From JBBRHF01 sp038223055 (GTDB lineage: Bacteria > Actinomycetota > Actinomycetes > JACCUZ01): DNA of 7,155 nt. Location of the stretch: assembly GCA_038223055.1 (NCBI GenBank), contig JBBRHF010000200.1, forward strand, positions 1 to 7,155, written 5' to 3'. Below are positions 1-5,261 of this stretch, piece by piece. The notes below the pieces were generated by a model. That model saw nothing but the letters and a program-made list of their open reading frames with translations. It was not told where the DNA came from and did not search any database. Position numbers and translations under genes: made by a program. How positions within the stretch are numbered: the stretch's first letter is position 1; every line of letters starts with the position of its first letter.

Positions 1-192
1 TGCGCCTTGCGGGCCAGGTGGTCGGGTGCCTCGATCGCCGTCGGCGCTGTCGCCGCCTCGGGCGTCGGAGCGTCGGCAGCCGCGGGCGGCGCTCGGCTCG
101 GCGGAGTTTGCCGCGCCACACGAAGGACAGACGGCCTGGGCCGCGAGCGACCCACCGCATCCGCCGCAGAAGCGCGATCCCTCGCGATTCTG
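1..192 (-). other. Zinc-ribbon segment in frame with the mutase; probable junction to another gene
   Basis: Downstream of mutase residue Ala352 the same frame encodes RFCGGCGGSL, then AVCPSCGAAN. This gives a Cys-x2-Cys / x9 / Cys-x2-Cys zinc ribbon (residues 361, 364, 374, 377; bases 118-168). Such ribbons (CxxCG...CPxCGAxN) open many actinobacterial proteins, including nucleotide cyclase/AAA-type regulators, but are not part of phosphohexomutases. After Asn381 the mutase frame becomes Arg/Gly-rich and looks non-coding. The +1 frame over roughly bases 2-85 reads an Ala/Pro/Thr-rich stretch ending TAIEAPDHLARKA, which looks more like real protein. A one-base frameshift or sequence error around bases 75-115 would join the two. 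Ribbon identification is strong; the parent protein and the nature of the junction are inference. Confidence 0.6.
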
Positions 193-1248
193 GGCGAACA
201 CGCCGTGCAGCCCCGGATCGCGCCGGATGAGGTGCTGGGCGAGCAGCGCGCCGACCTCGTCGCCAGTCAGCATCCGCCAGCCCGGCCCGGTCGAGGCGTC
301 CGGCACGGCGACCGCGCAACGGTCGGCGTCGGGGTCGTTGGCGAGCACGATGTCGGCCCCGCCGGCAGCGGCCGCGGCGACCGCGAGATCGATGACGCCC
401 GGCTCCTCGGGGTTGGGAAACGCCACGGTGCTGAACTCGGGGTCGGGCTCGCCCTGCTCGGCGACGACATGCGGCGCGGCGAAGCCGGCCCGGTCGAACG
501 CCGCCAGCACGACATCGCGGCCGACCCCGTGCAGCGGCGTGTAGACCACCGCGAGCTCGCGGGGGGAACCCGGCGCGACGAGGCCGGCGACTCGATCGAC
601 GTACGCCGTGAGCACCGACTCGTCGAGGACCTCCGCGCCCTCGCCCATCGGCACCGTCGACAGGGGGCCGACCGCCCCGATTGCCGCAGCGATCTCGGTG
701 TCGGCGGGCGGCACGATCTGGGAGCCGTCGCCGAGGTAGACCTTGTAGCCGTTGTCCTGGGGCGGGTTGTGCGACGCCGTGACCATCACGCCGGCGTCGG
801 CGCCGAGATGGCGGATCGCGAAGGCGAGCACCGGCGTCGGGAGCGGGCGCGGCAGCAGCATCGCCCGGAGACCAGCGCCGCGCATGACCGCGGCGGTGTC
901 CCGGGCGAAGACGTCGGACTTGTGCCGAGCGTCGTAGCCGATGACCACGCTGCTGCCACCCCGCGCCGTCAGGTAGGCGGCCAGCCCGGCGGCGGCGCGG
1001 ATGACGACGACCCGGTTCATCCGGTTGGGGCCGGCGCCGAGGGCGCCCCGCAGCCCGGCGGTGCCGAACTCGAGGCGGCTGGCGAACCGGTCGGTGATGC
1101 CCGCGCTGTCCTGCGCCGCCAGCAGGGCCGACAGCTCGGCGCGGGTGTCCGGGTCGGGGTCCTCCGCCAGCCACGCCCGGACGATCTCGTCGGCGTGGAC
1201 GCTGTCCTTGCTCTCGCGGTGCTCCTCGCCTGCAGCACCGATGCTCAC
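1..1248 (-). CDS. Phospho-sugar mutase (PMM/PGM, PGM2-like), 3' end missing or replaced
   Basis: This is an alpha-D-phosphohexomutase-family enzyme, which moves phosphate between C1 and C6 (or C5) of a sugar. Start is GTG at 1248, overlapping the PNP stop as GTGA. From that start I read FGTAGLRG at 61-68, the active-site serine loop TASHNPP at 157-163 (phosphoserine Ser159), the metal-binding loop DPDADR at 305-310, and LTGDE at 327-331. These cover domains 1-2 and the beginning of domain 3. Family members have about 530-550 residues. Here family-like sequence ends near Ala352 (base 193), before the sugar-binding and phosphate-binding C-terminal parts. The frame stays open to the left edge but encodes a zinc ribbon (see separate entry). 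So the gene is a genuine fusion, a rearranged gene, or a chimeric assembly. Adjacency to PNP favours a phosphopentomutase or broad-specificity role over strict mannose use, but this is inference. Family assignment is secure; the substrate is not. Confidence 0.88.
   Translation of the reverse strand, partial: MSIGAAGEEHRESKDSVHADEIVRAWLAEDPDPDTRAELSALLAAQDSAGITDRFASRLEFGTAGLRGALGAGPNRMNRVVVIRAAAGLAAYLTARGGSSVVIGYDARHKSDVFARDTAAVMRGAGLRAMLLPRPLPTPVLAFAIRHLGADAGVMVTASHNPPQDNGYKVYLGDGSQIVPPADTEIAAAIGAVGPLSTVPMGEGAEVLDESVLTAYVDRVAGLVAPGSPRELAVVYTPLHGVGRDVVLAAFDRAGFAAPHVVAEQGEPDPEFSTVAFPNPEEPGVIDLAVAAAAAGGADIVLANDPDADRCAVAVPDASTGPGWRMLTGDEVGALLAQHLIRRDPGLHGVFAQNREGSRFCGGCGGSLAAQAVCPSCGAANSAEPSAARGCRRSDARGGDSADGDRGTRPPGPQGA
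172..223. repeat. 9-bp inverted repeat flanking the mutase/zinc-ribbon junction
   Basis: GCGCGATCC at 172-180 is the exact reverse complement of GGATCGCGC at 215-223. The arms are separated by 34 bases. The point where mutase similarity stops (about 181-193) lies between the arms. Short inverted repeats of this sort can mediate inversions or generate template-switch chimeras, but a 9-bp match in very GC-rich DNA can also be chance. Confidence 0.4.
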
Positions 1249-2084
1249 AGCGCCGCCAGCACCTGGGCAAGCAACGCGCCCATCTCGGTGGCGGCGGCGC
1301 GGCCCGCCGCCAGGACCTCCGCGTGGTTGAGCGCTTCCCCGGTCATGCCCGCCGCAAGGTTGGTGACCAGCGAGATGCCCAGGACCTCGGCCCCGGCCTC
1401 GCGGGCGGCGATGGCCTCCAGGGTGGTCGACATGCCCACGAGGTCGCCTCCAAAGGCGCGGACCATGGCAATCTCGGCTGGCGTCTCGTAGTGCGGGCCG
1501 GGGAACTGCACGTAGACGCCCTCCTCCAGCGACGGGTCGACCTGCTTGCACAGGGCTCGCAGCCGGGGGGAGTAGAGGTCGGTGAGGTCGACGAAGCGCG
1601 CGCCCACGATCGGGGAGGTGGCCGTCAGGTTGATGTGGTCGCTGATCAGCACCGGCTGACCAGGGGTGTACGTCGGGCGCAGGCCGCCGCAGCCGTTGGT
1701 CAGCACGACGACGGAGGCTCCGGCCGCCGCCGCGGTGCGCACCGCGTGGACGACGCTGGCGACCCCGCGACCCTCGTACAGGTGGGTCCGGCCCAGGAAG
1801 ACCAAGGCACGGGTCGTGCCGACGGTCAGCGACCGGATGGTCCCGGCGTGGCCCTCGACGGCCGACGGCGAGAAGCCGGGCAGATCCGTGCTGGCCAGCT
1901 CGTGGTCGGCGGGCTTGCCCCCGCCCAGCACCTCGGCGGCCGGCAGCCAGCCCGAGCCCATGACCAGCGCCACGTCATAAGACTCGACCCCGGTGAGCTC
2001 GCGCAGCCTGGTCGCGGCCACCGTGGCCAGGGCGTAGGGGTCGAGCGGGGTGGCGGCAGACACGCCCGAGACCATAGCCGTCAC
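1245..2084 (-). CDS. Purine nucleoside phosphorylase (trimeric PNP class)
   Basis: This cytosolic enzyme performs reversible phosphorolysis of purine (deoxy)ribonucleosides to free base plus (deoxy)ribose-1-phosphate, a salvage reaction. The 279-residue length fits the trimeric (human/mycobacterial) class. Visible motifs are MGSGW at 42-46 (phosphate-binding Ser44), GRTHLYEG at 98-105, LTNGCGG at 128-134, PGPHYETP at 195-202 (Glu200, purine contact), GMST at 217-220 (Met218, ribose contact), TN at 241-242 (Asn242, purine contact) and His254. All key residues of the family appear present. The start is GTG at 2084, chosen because it overlaps the upstream stop as GTGA. The in-frame ATG at 2075 is the alternative. 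The stop overlaps the mutase start by 4 bp, so translation of the three genes is probably coupled. In mycobacteria the orthologue is called deoD or punA. Confidence 0.96.
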   Translation of the reverse strand: MTAMVSGVSAATPLDPYALATVAATRLRELTGVESYDVALVMGSGWLPAAEVLGGGKPADHELASTDLPGFSPSAVEGHAGTIRSLTVGTTRALVFLGRTHLYEGRGVASVVHAVRTAAAAGASVVVLTNGCGGLRPTYTPGQPVLISDHINLTATSPIVGARFVDLTDLYSPRLRALCKQVDPSLEEGVYVQFPGPHYETPAEIAMVRAFGGDLVGMSTTLEAIAAREAGAEVLGISLVTNLAAGMTGEALNHAEVLAAGRAAATEMGALLAQVLAAL

Positions 2085-2536
2085 GGCCCGACCGACCGGC
2101 AGGGGCGGGCCCGCAGTTCGCGCACGTAGTCGTCCGGGGCGCCGGCTGCCTCGGCGGCGTCCGCGAGCAGGCCGAGGTAGCGCGCCGAGGGCAGGCCGCC
2201 TTCATAGGCGTCGAGCACGTACAGCCACGCGAGCGGCTCCCCTTCCAGCGTGGCGACCCGCACCCTGATCTTGCGGAACGCCGACAGGTCGGCGTGCTCC
2301 CACCGGTCCATCAGCAACGCGTCGGCGTCGGTGACGTCGTACAGCGACACGAAGACCTGCGAGGTCGGGTCGTCCTCGACCACGGTGGCCAGCGGGCCTT
2401 CCCAGCCCTGGTCCTCGCCCGCGAAGGTCAGCCGCCAACCGACCAGCCAGCCGGTCCCCTGCTGGGGCGAGTGCGGCGCGCGGGTGATCATCTGCCGCGG
2501 ATCCATGTTGCTCGCGTACGCGGCATAGAGGGCCAT
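2081..2536 (-). CDS. Gamma-glutamylcyclotransferase/AIG2-like family protein
   Basis: A 151-residue protein of the GGCT-like fold. Enzymes of this fold release 5-oxoproline from gamma-glutamyl compounds, but substrates of this actinobacterial branch are not established to my knowledge. The N-terminal LYAAYASNMDP (3-13) corresponds to the substrate-binding YGSN loop near the start of the fold. VSLYDVTDADALLMDRWE (63-80) matches the strand and helix that carry the catalytic glutamate, here probably Glu80. YVLDAYEGGLPSARYLGLL (106-124) follows as the conserved C-terminal part. The ATG at 2536 is preferred over the far-upstream start at 2608, because the extension lacks family similarity and would run into the divergent gene. 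No Shine-Dalgarno precedes it. It is first in the operon with PNP and the mutase, and its stop overlaps the PNP start. A link to nucleoside salvage is not obvious, so co-transcription may be historical. Confidence 0.85.
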   Translation of the reverse strand: MALYAAYASNMDPRQMITRAPHSPQQGTGWLVGWRLTFAGEDQGWEGPLATVVEDDPTSQVFVSLYDVTDADALLMDRWEHADLSAFRKIRVRVATLEGEPLAWLYVLDAYEGGLPSARYLGLLADAAEAAGAPDDYVRELRARPCRSVGP

Positions 2537-2588
2537 GCGGCACAGGCTAGCGGCGGGGTTGGAGGCAGACGTGGGACACAATGTCGCG
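2537..2588. promoter_or_regulatory. Divergent promoter region between the GGCT-like operon and the LpdA-like gene
   Basis: Only 52 bp separate the two divergent start codons, so both promoters must lie here or inside the genes. On the minus strand a good actinobacterial -10 (TAGCCT, 2549 to 2544, pattern TAnnnT) lies 7 bases before the ATG at 2536. On the plus strand a weaker -10-like CACAAT (2577-2582) lies 6 bases before the GTG at 2589. Neither gene has a Shine-Dalgarno, and at these spacings transcription would start at or next to the start codon. Both transcripts may therefore be leaderless. I found no convincing -35 boxes. The -10 boxes are seen by eye only. Confidence 0.45.
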
Positions 2589-3998
2589 GTGACCCGCATC
2601 GTGATCATCGGCGGCGGCCCCGGAGGCTATGAGGCCGCTCTCGTCGCGGCCCAGCTCGAGGCCGAGGTGGTCGTGGTCGACCGGGACGGCATCGGCGGCT
2701 CGGCGGTCCACACCGACTGCGTCCCGTCCAAGACGCTCATCGCGACCGCCGAGGTGATGACCATCGCCGCCGGGTCGGCCGAACTCGGGGTGGTGATCGG
2801 GTCGGCTGACGTCGCGGCTGACGGGCCCGCAGCTCACAGCCTGGTGGGGGTGGACCTGGCCCGAGTGAACGCTCGGGTCAAGGCGCTCGCGCTGGCCCAG
2901 TCGACCGACATCACACATCGGGTGTCGGCCGAGGGGGTGCAGGTGTTTCGCGGGGTGGGGCGCATCGACGGACCCGACCGGGTCGCCGTGGAGCTCGCCG
3001 GCGGCGGCACCGAGATGCTCGCTGCCGACGCGGTGCTCGTCTCGACCGGAGCCCATCCGCGCCGGCTACCCGACGCGGCTCCCGACGGCGAGCGCATCCT
3101 CACCTGGACCCAGCTCTACGACCTCGCCGAGCTGCCCGAACGGCTGATCGTCGTCGGCTCCGGCGCGACCGGTGCGGAGTTCGCCTCGGCGTACGACGCC
3201 TTCGGGGTGGACGTCGTGCTTGTCTCGTCCCGCGACCGGGTGCTGCCCAGCGAGGACGCCGATGCCGCCCAGGTGCTGCAGGACGTCTTCGAGCGCCGCG
3301 GCATGACGGTGCTGGGGAACGCTCGCGCGGAGTCGGTGCGACGGCACGGCGAGCAGGTCGTGGTGACCCTCGCCGACGGCCGCACGGTCGAGGGCAGCCA
3401 CTGCCTCGTCGCGGTGGGCTCGGTGCCGAACACCGCCGGGATCGGCCTCGAGGAGGCCGGCGTGACCCTCGGCGCCGGCGGCTACGTGAGCGTGGACCGG
3501 GTCTCCCGTACGTCGGCGCGCGGCGTCTATGCGGCCGGGGACTGCACGGGCGTGATGATGCTCGCGTCGGTCGCCGCCATGCAGGGTCGCATCGCGATGT
3601 GGCATGTCCTCGGTGACGCGGTGACTCCGCTGAACCTCGCGACGGTTTCGTCGAACGTGTTCACCGAGCCCGAGATCGCCACGGTCGGGTGGTCGCAGGA
3701 GGCGGTGGAGTCGGGCCGGGTCGATGCCCGCACCATCAAGCTGGCGCTGTCCACCAACGCCCGCGCGACGATGCAGGGGGTCAGTGACGGGTTCGTGAAG
3801 CTGTTCTGCCGGGCAGGCACCGGCATCGTGATGGGCGGCGTGGTCGTGGCGCCACGGGCCAGCGAGCTGATCTTCCCGGTGACTCTGGCGGTCGAGCAGG
3901 GCCTCAGCGTCGACCAGTTGGCGCACACGATCACGGTCTACCCCTCGCTGACCGGCAGCCTGGCCGAGGCCGCCCGGCAACTGCGGCTGCGCAGCTAG
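2589..3998 (+). CDS. lpdA: LpdA-like NAD(P)H quinone dehydrogenase (flavoprotein disulfide reductase family, no disulfide)
   Basis: A 469-residue FAD enzyme of the pyridine nucleotide-disulfide oxidoreductase fold. Features in order are the FAD-binding GGGPGG at 8-13, DGIGGSAVHTDCVPSKT at 33-49, the NAD(P)-binding GSGATGAE at 190-197, the second FAD motif VYAAGDC at 313-319, and the C-terminal dimerisation domain from about 350. In lipoamide dehydrogenase the 33-49 region carries a redox Cys pair. Here the first Cys is Ala39 and only Cys44 remains. The C-terminal His-Glu catalytic pair (HPTxSE) is replaced by VYPSLTGS (450-457). It therefore should not reduce lipoamide. This matches, as I recall, M. 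tuberculosis LpdA (Rv3303c), an NAD(P)H:quinone reductase. Start is GTG at 2589, because VTRIVIIGGGPGGYEAA aligns with family N-termini. The longer reading from 2535 would overlap the divergent gene. No Shine-Dalgarno is present, consistent with a leaderless message. Confidence 0.93.
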   Translation: MTRIVIIGGGPGGYEAALVAAQLEAEVVVVDRDGIGGSAVHTDCVPSKTLIATAEVMTIAAGSAELGVVIGSADVAADGPAAHSLVGVDLARVNARVKALALAQSTDITHRVSAEGVQVFRGVGRIDGPDRVAVELAGGGTEMLAADAVLVSTGAHPRRLPDAAPDGERILTWTQLYDLAELPERLIVVGSGATGAEFASAYDAFGVDVVLVSSRDRVLPSEDADAAQVLQDVFERRGMTVLGNARAESVRRHGEQVVVTLADGRTVEGSHCLVAVGSVPNTAGIGLEEAGVTLGAGGYVSVDRVSRTSARGVYAAGDCTGVMMLASVAAMQGRIAMWHVLGDAVTPLNLATVSSNVFTEPEIATVGWSQEAVESGRVDARTIKLALSTNARATMQGVSDGFVKLFCRAGTGIVMGGVVVAPRASELIFPVTLAVEQGLSVDQLAHTITVYPSLTGSLAEAARQLRLRS

Positions 3999-4060
3999 GC
4001 CTGCGCCTGCCGCCAGATTGTGGTTAGTGTCGCCTGGCTCATCCTGACCCCTTCGGACCC
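3999..4060. other. Short convergent intergenic gap
   Basis: This 62-bp gap separates two genes that end towards each other, so a bidirectional terminator would be expected. I see only weak candidates: a 6-bp GC stem (3989-3994 with 4001-4006) that spans the LpdA stop codon, and GCCAG/CTGGC arms around a 17-base loop. Neither has a U-tract, so no terminator is called. Confidence 0.5.
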
Positions 4061-4909
4061 TCAGAAGTCGCCGCCGCCGCCGAAGTCGCCGCCTCCGCCG
4101 AAGCCGCCCCAGTCGCCTCCGCCACCCCCGAAGTCGCCCGACGAGTCGCCCCCTCCGAAGTCGCCCGACGAGTCGCCCCCTCCGCCCCCGTCGCCGCCGC
4201 CCGAGTCCCCGTCCCCGCCGGAGCCGTCCGAGCCACCGTCCCAGCCGCCGAAGCCGCCGGTCAGCATCGCGCCCATGAGCACCCCAGGCAGCAGGCCGGA
4301 CATGGCGTAGGGCGCGAAATAGCCGTTGGCGTAGGGCGCGTAGCCGCGCCCTGCCTCCCAGTAGTTGCGGCGTTGGGACCCGACCAGCACCTTGCGCGAG
4401 TCCGGTTCGGCGCCCGCACGCACCCGTTCCGCGTCGGCTGCGCAAGCCGGCACGTCACGCTTGATACCGCCCGGCGGCGCCCACTGGACGTCCTCGCTGG
4501 ACGGGCCGTGCTGCGGGTTGAAGAAGCATGGGGGGCGGCGCTCCGGAAGGGGCCGCCGGTCCAGGCGGGCGAGCACGCAGGACGAGGCGTAGCGCCCGTC
4601 CTCCAGGGCCTCGGTCACCCCGCGTACGTCGTCGGGCACGGCGACTGCGGCGAGCGCGGCCTTCGCGGCGTCGTAGGCGTCCAGCGCCCGCCGGTAGTCC
4701 TGCCGCCCGCCCTCGTCGAGATCGCGTCCGGCGACGGCCGTGTCGAGCAGCTGCAGGTCTTCGCCGAACCGGGTGACGTCTTCCTCGGCCACCTTGCGCA
4801 CGGCGGCGAGGGCCGTGGCGGCTCGGGCCTCGCGCTGGCGCTGCTTCTGGCGGGACTGGACGAACAGCGCTACGGCGATGACGAGGACGACCAGCACCAG
4901 CAATTTCAC
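4061..4909 (-). CDS. Membrane-anchored protein of unknown function with Gly/Asp/Ser-rich tail
   Basis: A 282-residue protein whose function I do not recognise. Residues 2-18 are one hydrophobic segment (KLLVLVVLVIAVALFVQ), a signal anchor. Basic residues follow (SRQKQRQR), then a mostly helical, Ala- and charge-rich region to about 105. A central section has three cysteines (111, 128, 156), the motif CFFNPQHGPS at 128-137 and NYWEAG at 182-187. Next come a doublet GYAPYA / GYFAPYA (189-202) and a short hydrophobic patch (LLPGVLMGAML, 206-216). Residues 218-282 are almost only Gly, Asp, Ser, Phe and Trp. I recall similar CFF-x-P-x-HGPS proteins in actinobacteria, but cannot name a function. 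The GTG start at 4909 is chosen because GAAAGG lies 9 bases upstream and it puts the anchor at the N-terminus. The frame is open up to 5167, but that extension looks non-coding. By the positive-inside rule the bulk could face either side; a secreted or cell-surface location is a guess. Confidence 0.8.
   Translation of the reverse strand: MKLLVLVVLVIAVALFVQSRQKQRQREARAATALAAVRKVAEEDVTRFGEDLQLLDTAVAGRDLDEGGRQDYRRALDAYDAAKAALAAVAVPDDVRGVTEALEDGRYASSCVLARLDRRPLPERRPPCFFNPQHGPSSEDVQWAPPGGIKRDVPACAADAERVRAGAEPDSRKVLVGSQRRNYWEAGRGYAPYANGYFAPYAMSGLLPGVLMGAMLTGGFGGWDGGSDGSGGDGDSGGGDGGGGGDSSGDFGGGDSSGDFGGGGGDWGGFGGGGDFGGGGDF
4128..4181 (-). repeat. Perfect 27-bp tandem duplication in the Gly-rich tail
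   Basis: Bases 4128-4154 and 4155-4181 are identical. Each copy encodes the nine-residue unit GDSSGDFGG, so the duplication keeps frame and adds one protein repeat (residues about 245-262). Looser GGGDF/GGGDW units follow to the C-terminus. Exact identity of the copies points to a recent slippage event, and copy number may vary between strains. Confidence 0.9.
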
Positions 4910-4917
4910 GATCGTGA
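4906..4917. promoter_or_regulatory. 12-bp perfect palindrome over the start codon of the Gly-rich protein gene
   Basis: TCACGATCGTGA is self-complementary, and its left part contains the GTG start (4909 to 4907) of the gene on the minus strand. The Shine-Dalgarno-like GAAAGG (4924 to 4919) lies just upstream. With no loop it is not an RNA hairpin; it could be a dimeric-protein operator or chance. The core CACGATCGTG also occurs inside the carboxylase gene near 5444-5453, which argues for caution. Confidence 0.25.
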
Positions 4918-4997
4918 GCCTTTCATGGTGGCGGCGGAACTCGAAGCATGGCTGGCCGACCCTGGTGGGCATGATCTGCAATGACGGCCAGCCCCAG

Positions 4998-5030
4998 CAA
5001 TCTCCACAATTCCCCTCACAATCGCGCAAT
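4998..5030 (-). promoter_or_regulatory. ATTG-rich patch, possible regulatory or promoter element
   Basis: Read on the minus strand, ATTG occurs four times in 33 bases, at 5030, 5022, 5010 and 5001. The two middle copies extend to ATTGTG. The patch is clearly richer in A/T than the surrounding coding DNA, and lies about 90-120 bases upstream of the Gly-rich protein start. That is compatible with a promoter or repeated operator half-sites, but no consensus is recognisable. Confidence 0.2.
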
Positions 5031-5193
5031 ACCGCGGCCGATCCCCACTTCTCGGTCCACGCTTCCGCCGGTTGAGCGATCCGGACAGTCATGTCGGTTC
5101 CGGCCCGTCCGATTCGCTCGGCATTCGAGACGTTCCCGGCCGTCAGGTGAGATTCCGTGCGCCTCACGAGGTGAAAGGTGGCCGGCCTCTGGT

Positions 5194-5223
5194 CGTCGTC
5201 GCCACAGCGGCATGGCGGCGACG
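5194..5223 (-). terminator. Possible hairpin terminator downstream of the carboxylase alpha subunit gene
   Basis: CGTCGTCGCC (5194-5203) pairs with GGCGGCGACG (5214-5223) as a 10-bp stem around a 10-base loop. There is one mismatch (position 5199 with 5218), a G-U wobble only on the plus-strand RNA. It begins about 39 bases past the carboxylase stop in the direction of transcription. No U-run follows, which is common among proposed actinobacterial terminators but makes the call weak. Confidence 0.35.
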
Positions 5224-5261
5224 GTATGAGTTGGCCTGACCGTGGCGGGGAAAACGGGGGA

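Larger units (their letters stand above)
4910..5261. other. Intergenic region upstream of the Gly-rich protein gene and downstream of the carboxylase gene
   Basis: About 350 bp with no gene I can support. Open frames exist on both strands but have no family similarity or plausible start context. On the minus strand it holds, in order, the end of the carboxylase transcript, a possible hairpin terminator (5194-5223), an ATTG-rich patch (4998-5030) and the ribosome binding site of the Gly-rich protein gene. The promoter of that gene should lie here, unless it is co-transcribed with the carboxylase. I could not find a matching -35/-10 pair. Confidence 0.6.

Noticed and set aside
7..1491. Long plus-strand open frame of 494 codons
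   Set aside because: It is antisense to the mutase and PNP. It has Arg/Gly/Ala-rich composition and no family motifs, and the minus-strand proteins carry clear catalytic motifs. It is a typical GC-rich shadow frame.
2535..2588. N-terminal extension of the LpdA-like protein from an ATG at 2535
   Set aside because: The 18 extra residues precede the canonical VTRIVIIGGGPGG start and would overlap the start codon of the divergent gene.
3989..4006. 6-bp hairpin spanning the LpdA-like stop codon as a terminator
   Set aside because: The stem is short, overlaps coding sequence and has no U-tract. Such stems are frequent by chance at this GC content.
4020..4310. Plus-strand proline-rich open frame (PPPPKSPPPP-type repeats)
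   Set aside because: It resembles an extensin-like protein, but it is the exact complement of the Gly/Asp/Ser tail. It has no ribosome binding site or conserved domain.
3066..4445. Long minus-strand open frame rich in Arg, Gly and Leu
   Set aside because: It is antisense to the LpdA-like gene and in another frame of the Gly-rich gene. Its repetitive RLRRGR-type composition comes from reading the Gly tail out of frame.
5011..5022. Resemblance of ATTGTGAGGGGA to a lac operator half
   Set aside because: The match is short, lacks the symmetric second half, and there is no nearby LacI-family gene.
4910..5167. 86-residue N-terminal extension of the Gly-rich protein
   Set aside because: It would bury the membrane anchor in the middle, and its composition is unlike the rest. 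GAAAGG 9 bases before GTG 4909 marks a better start.
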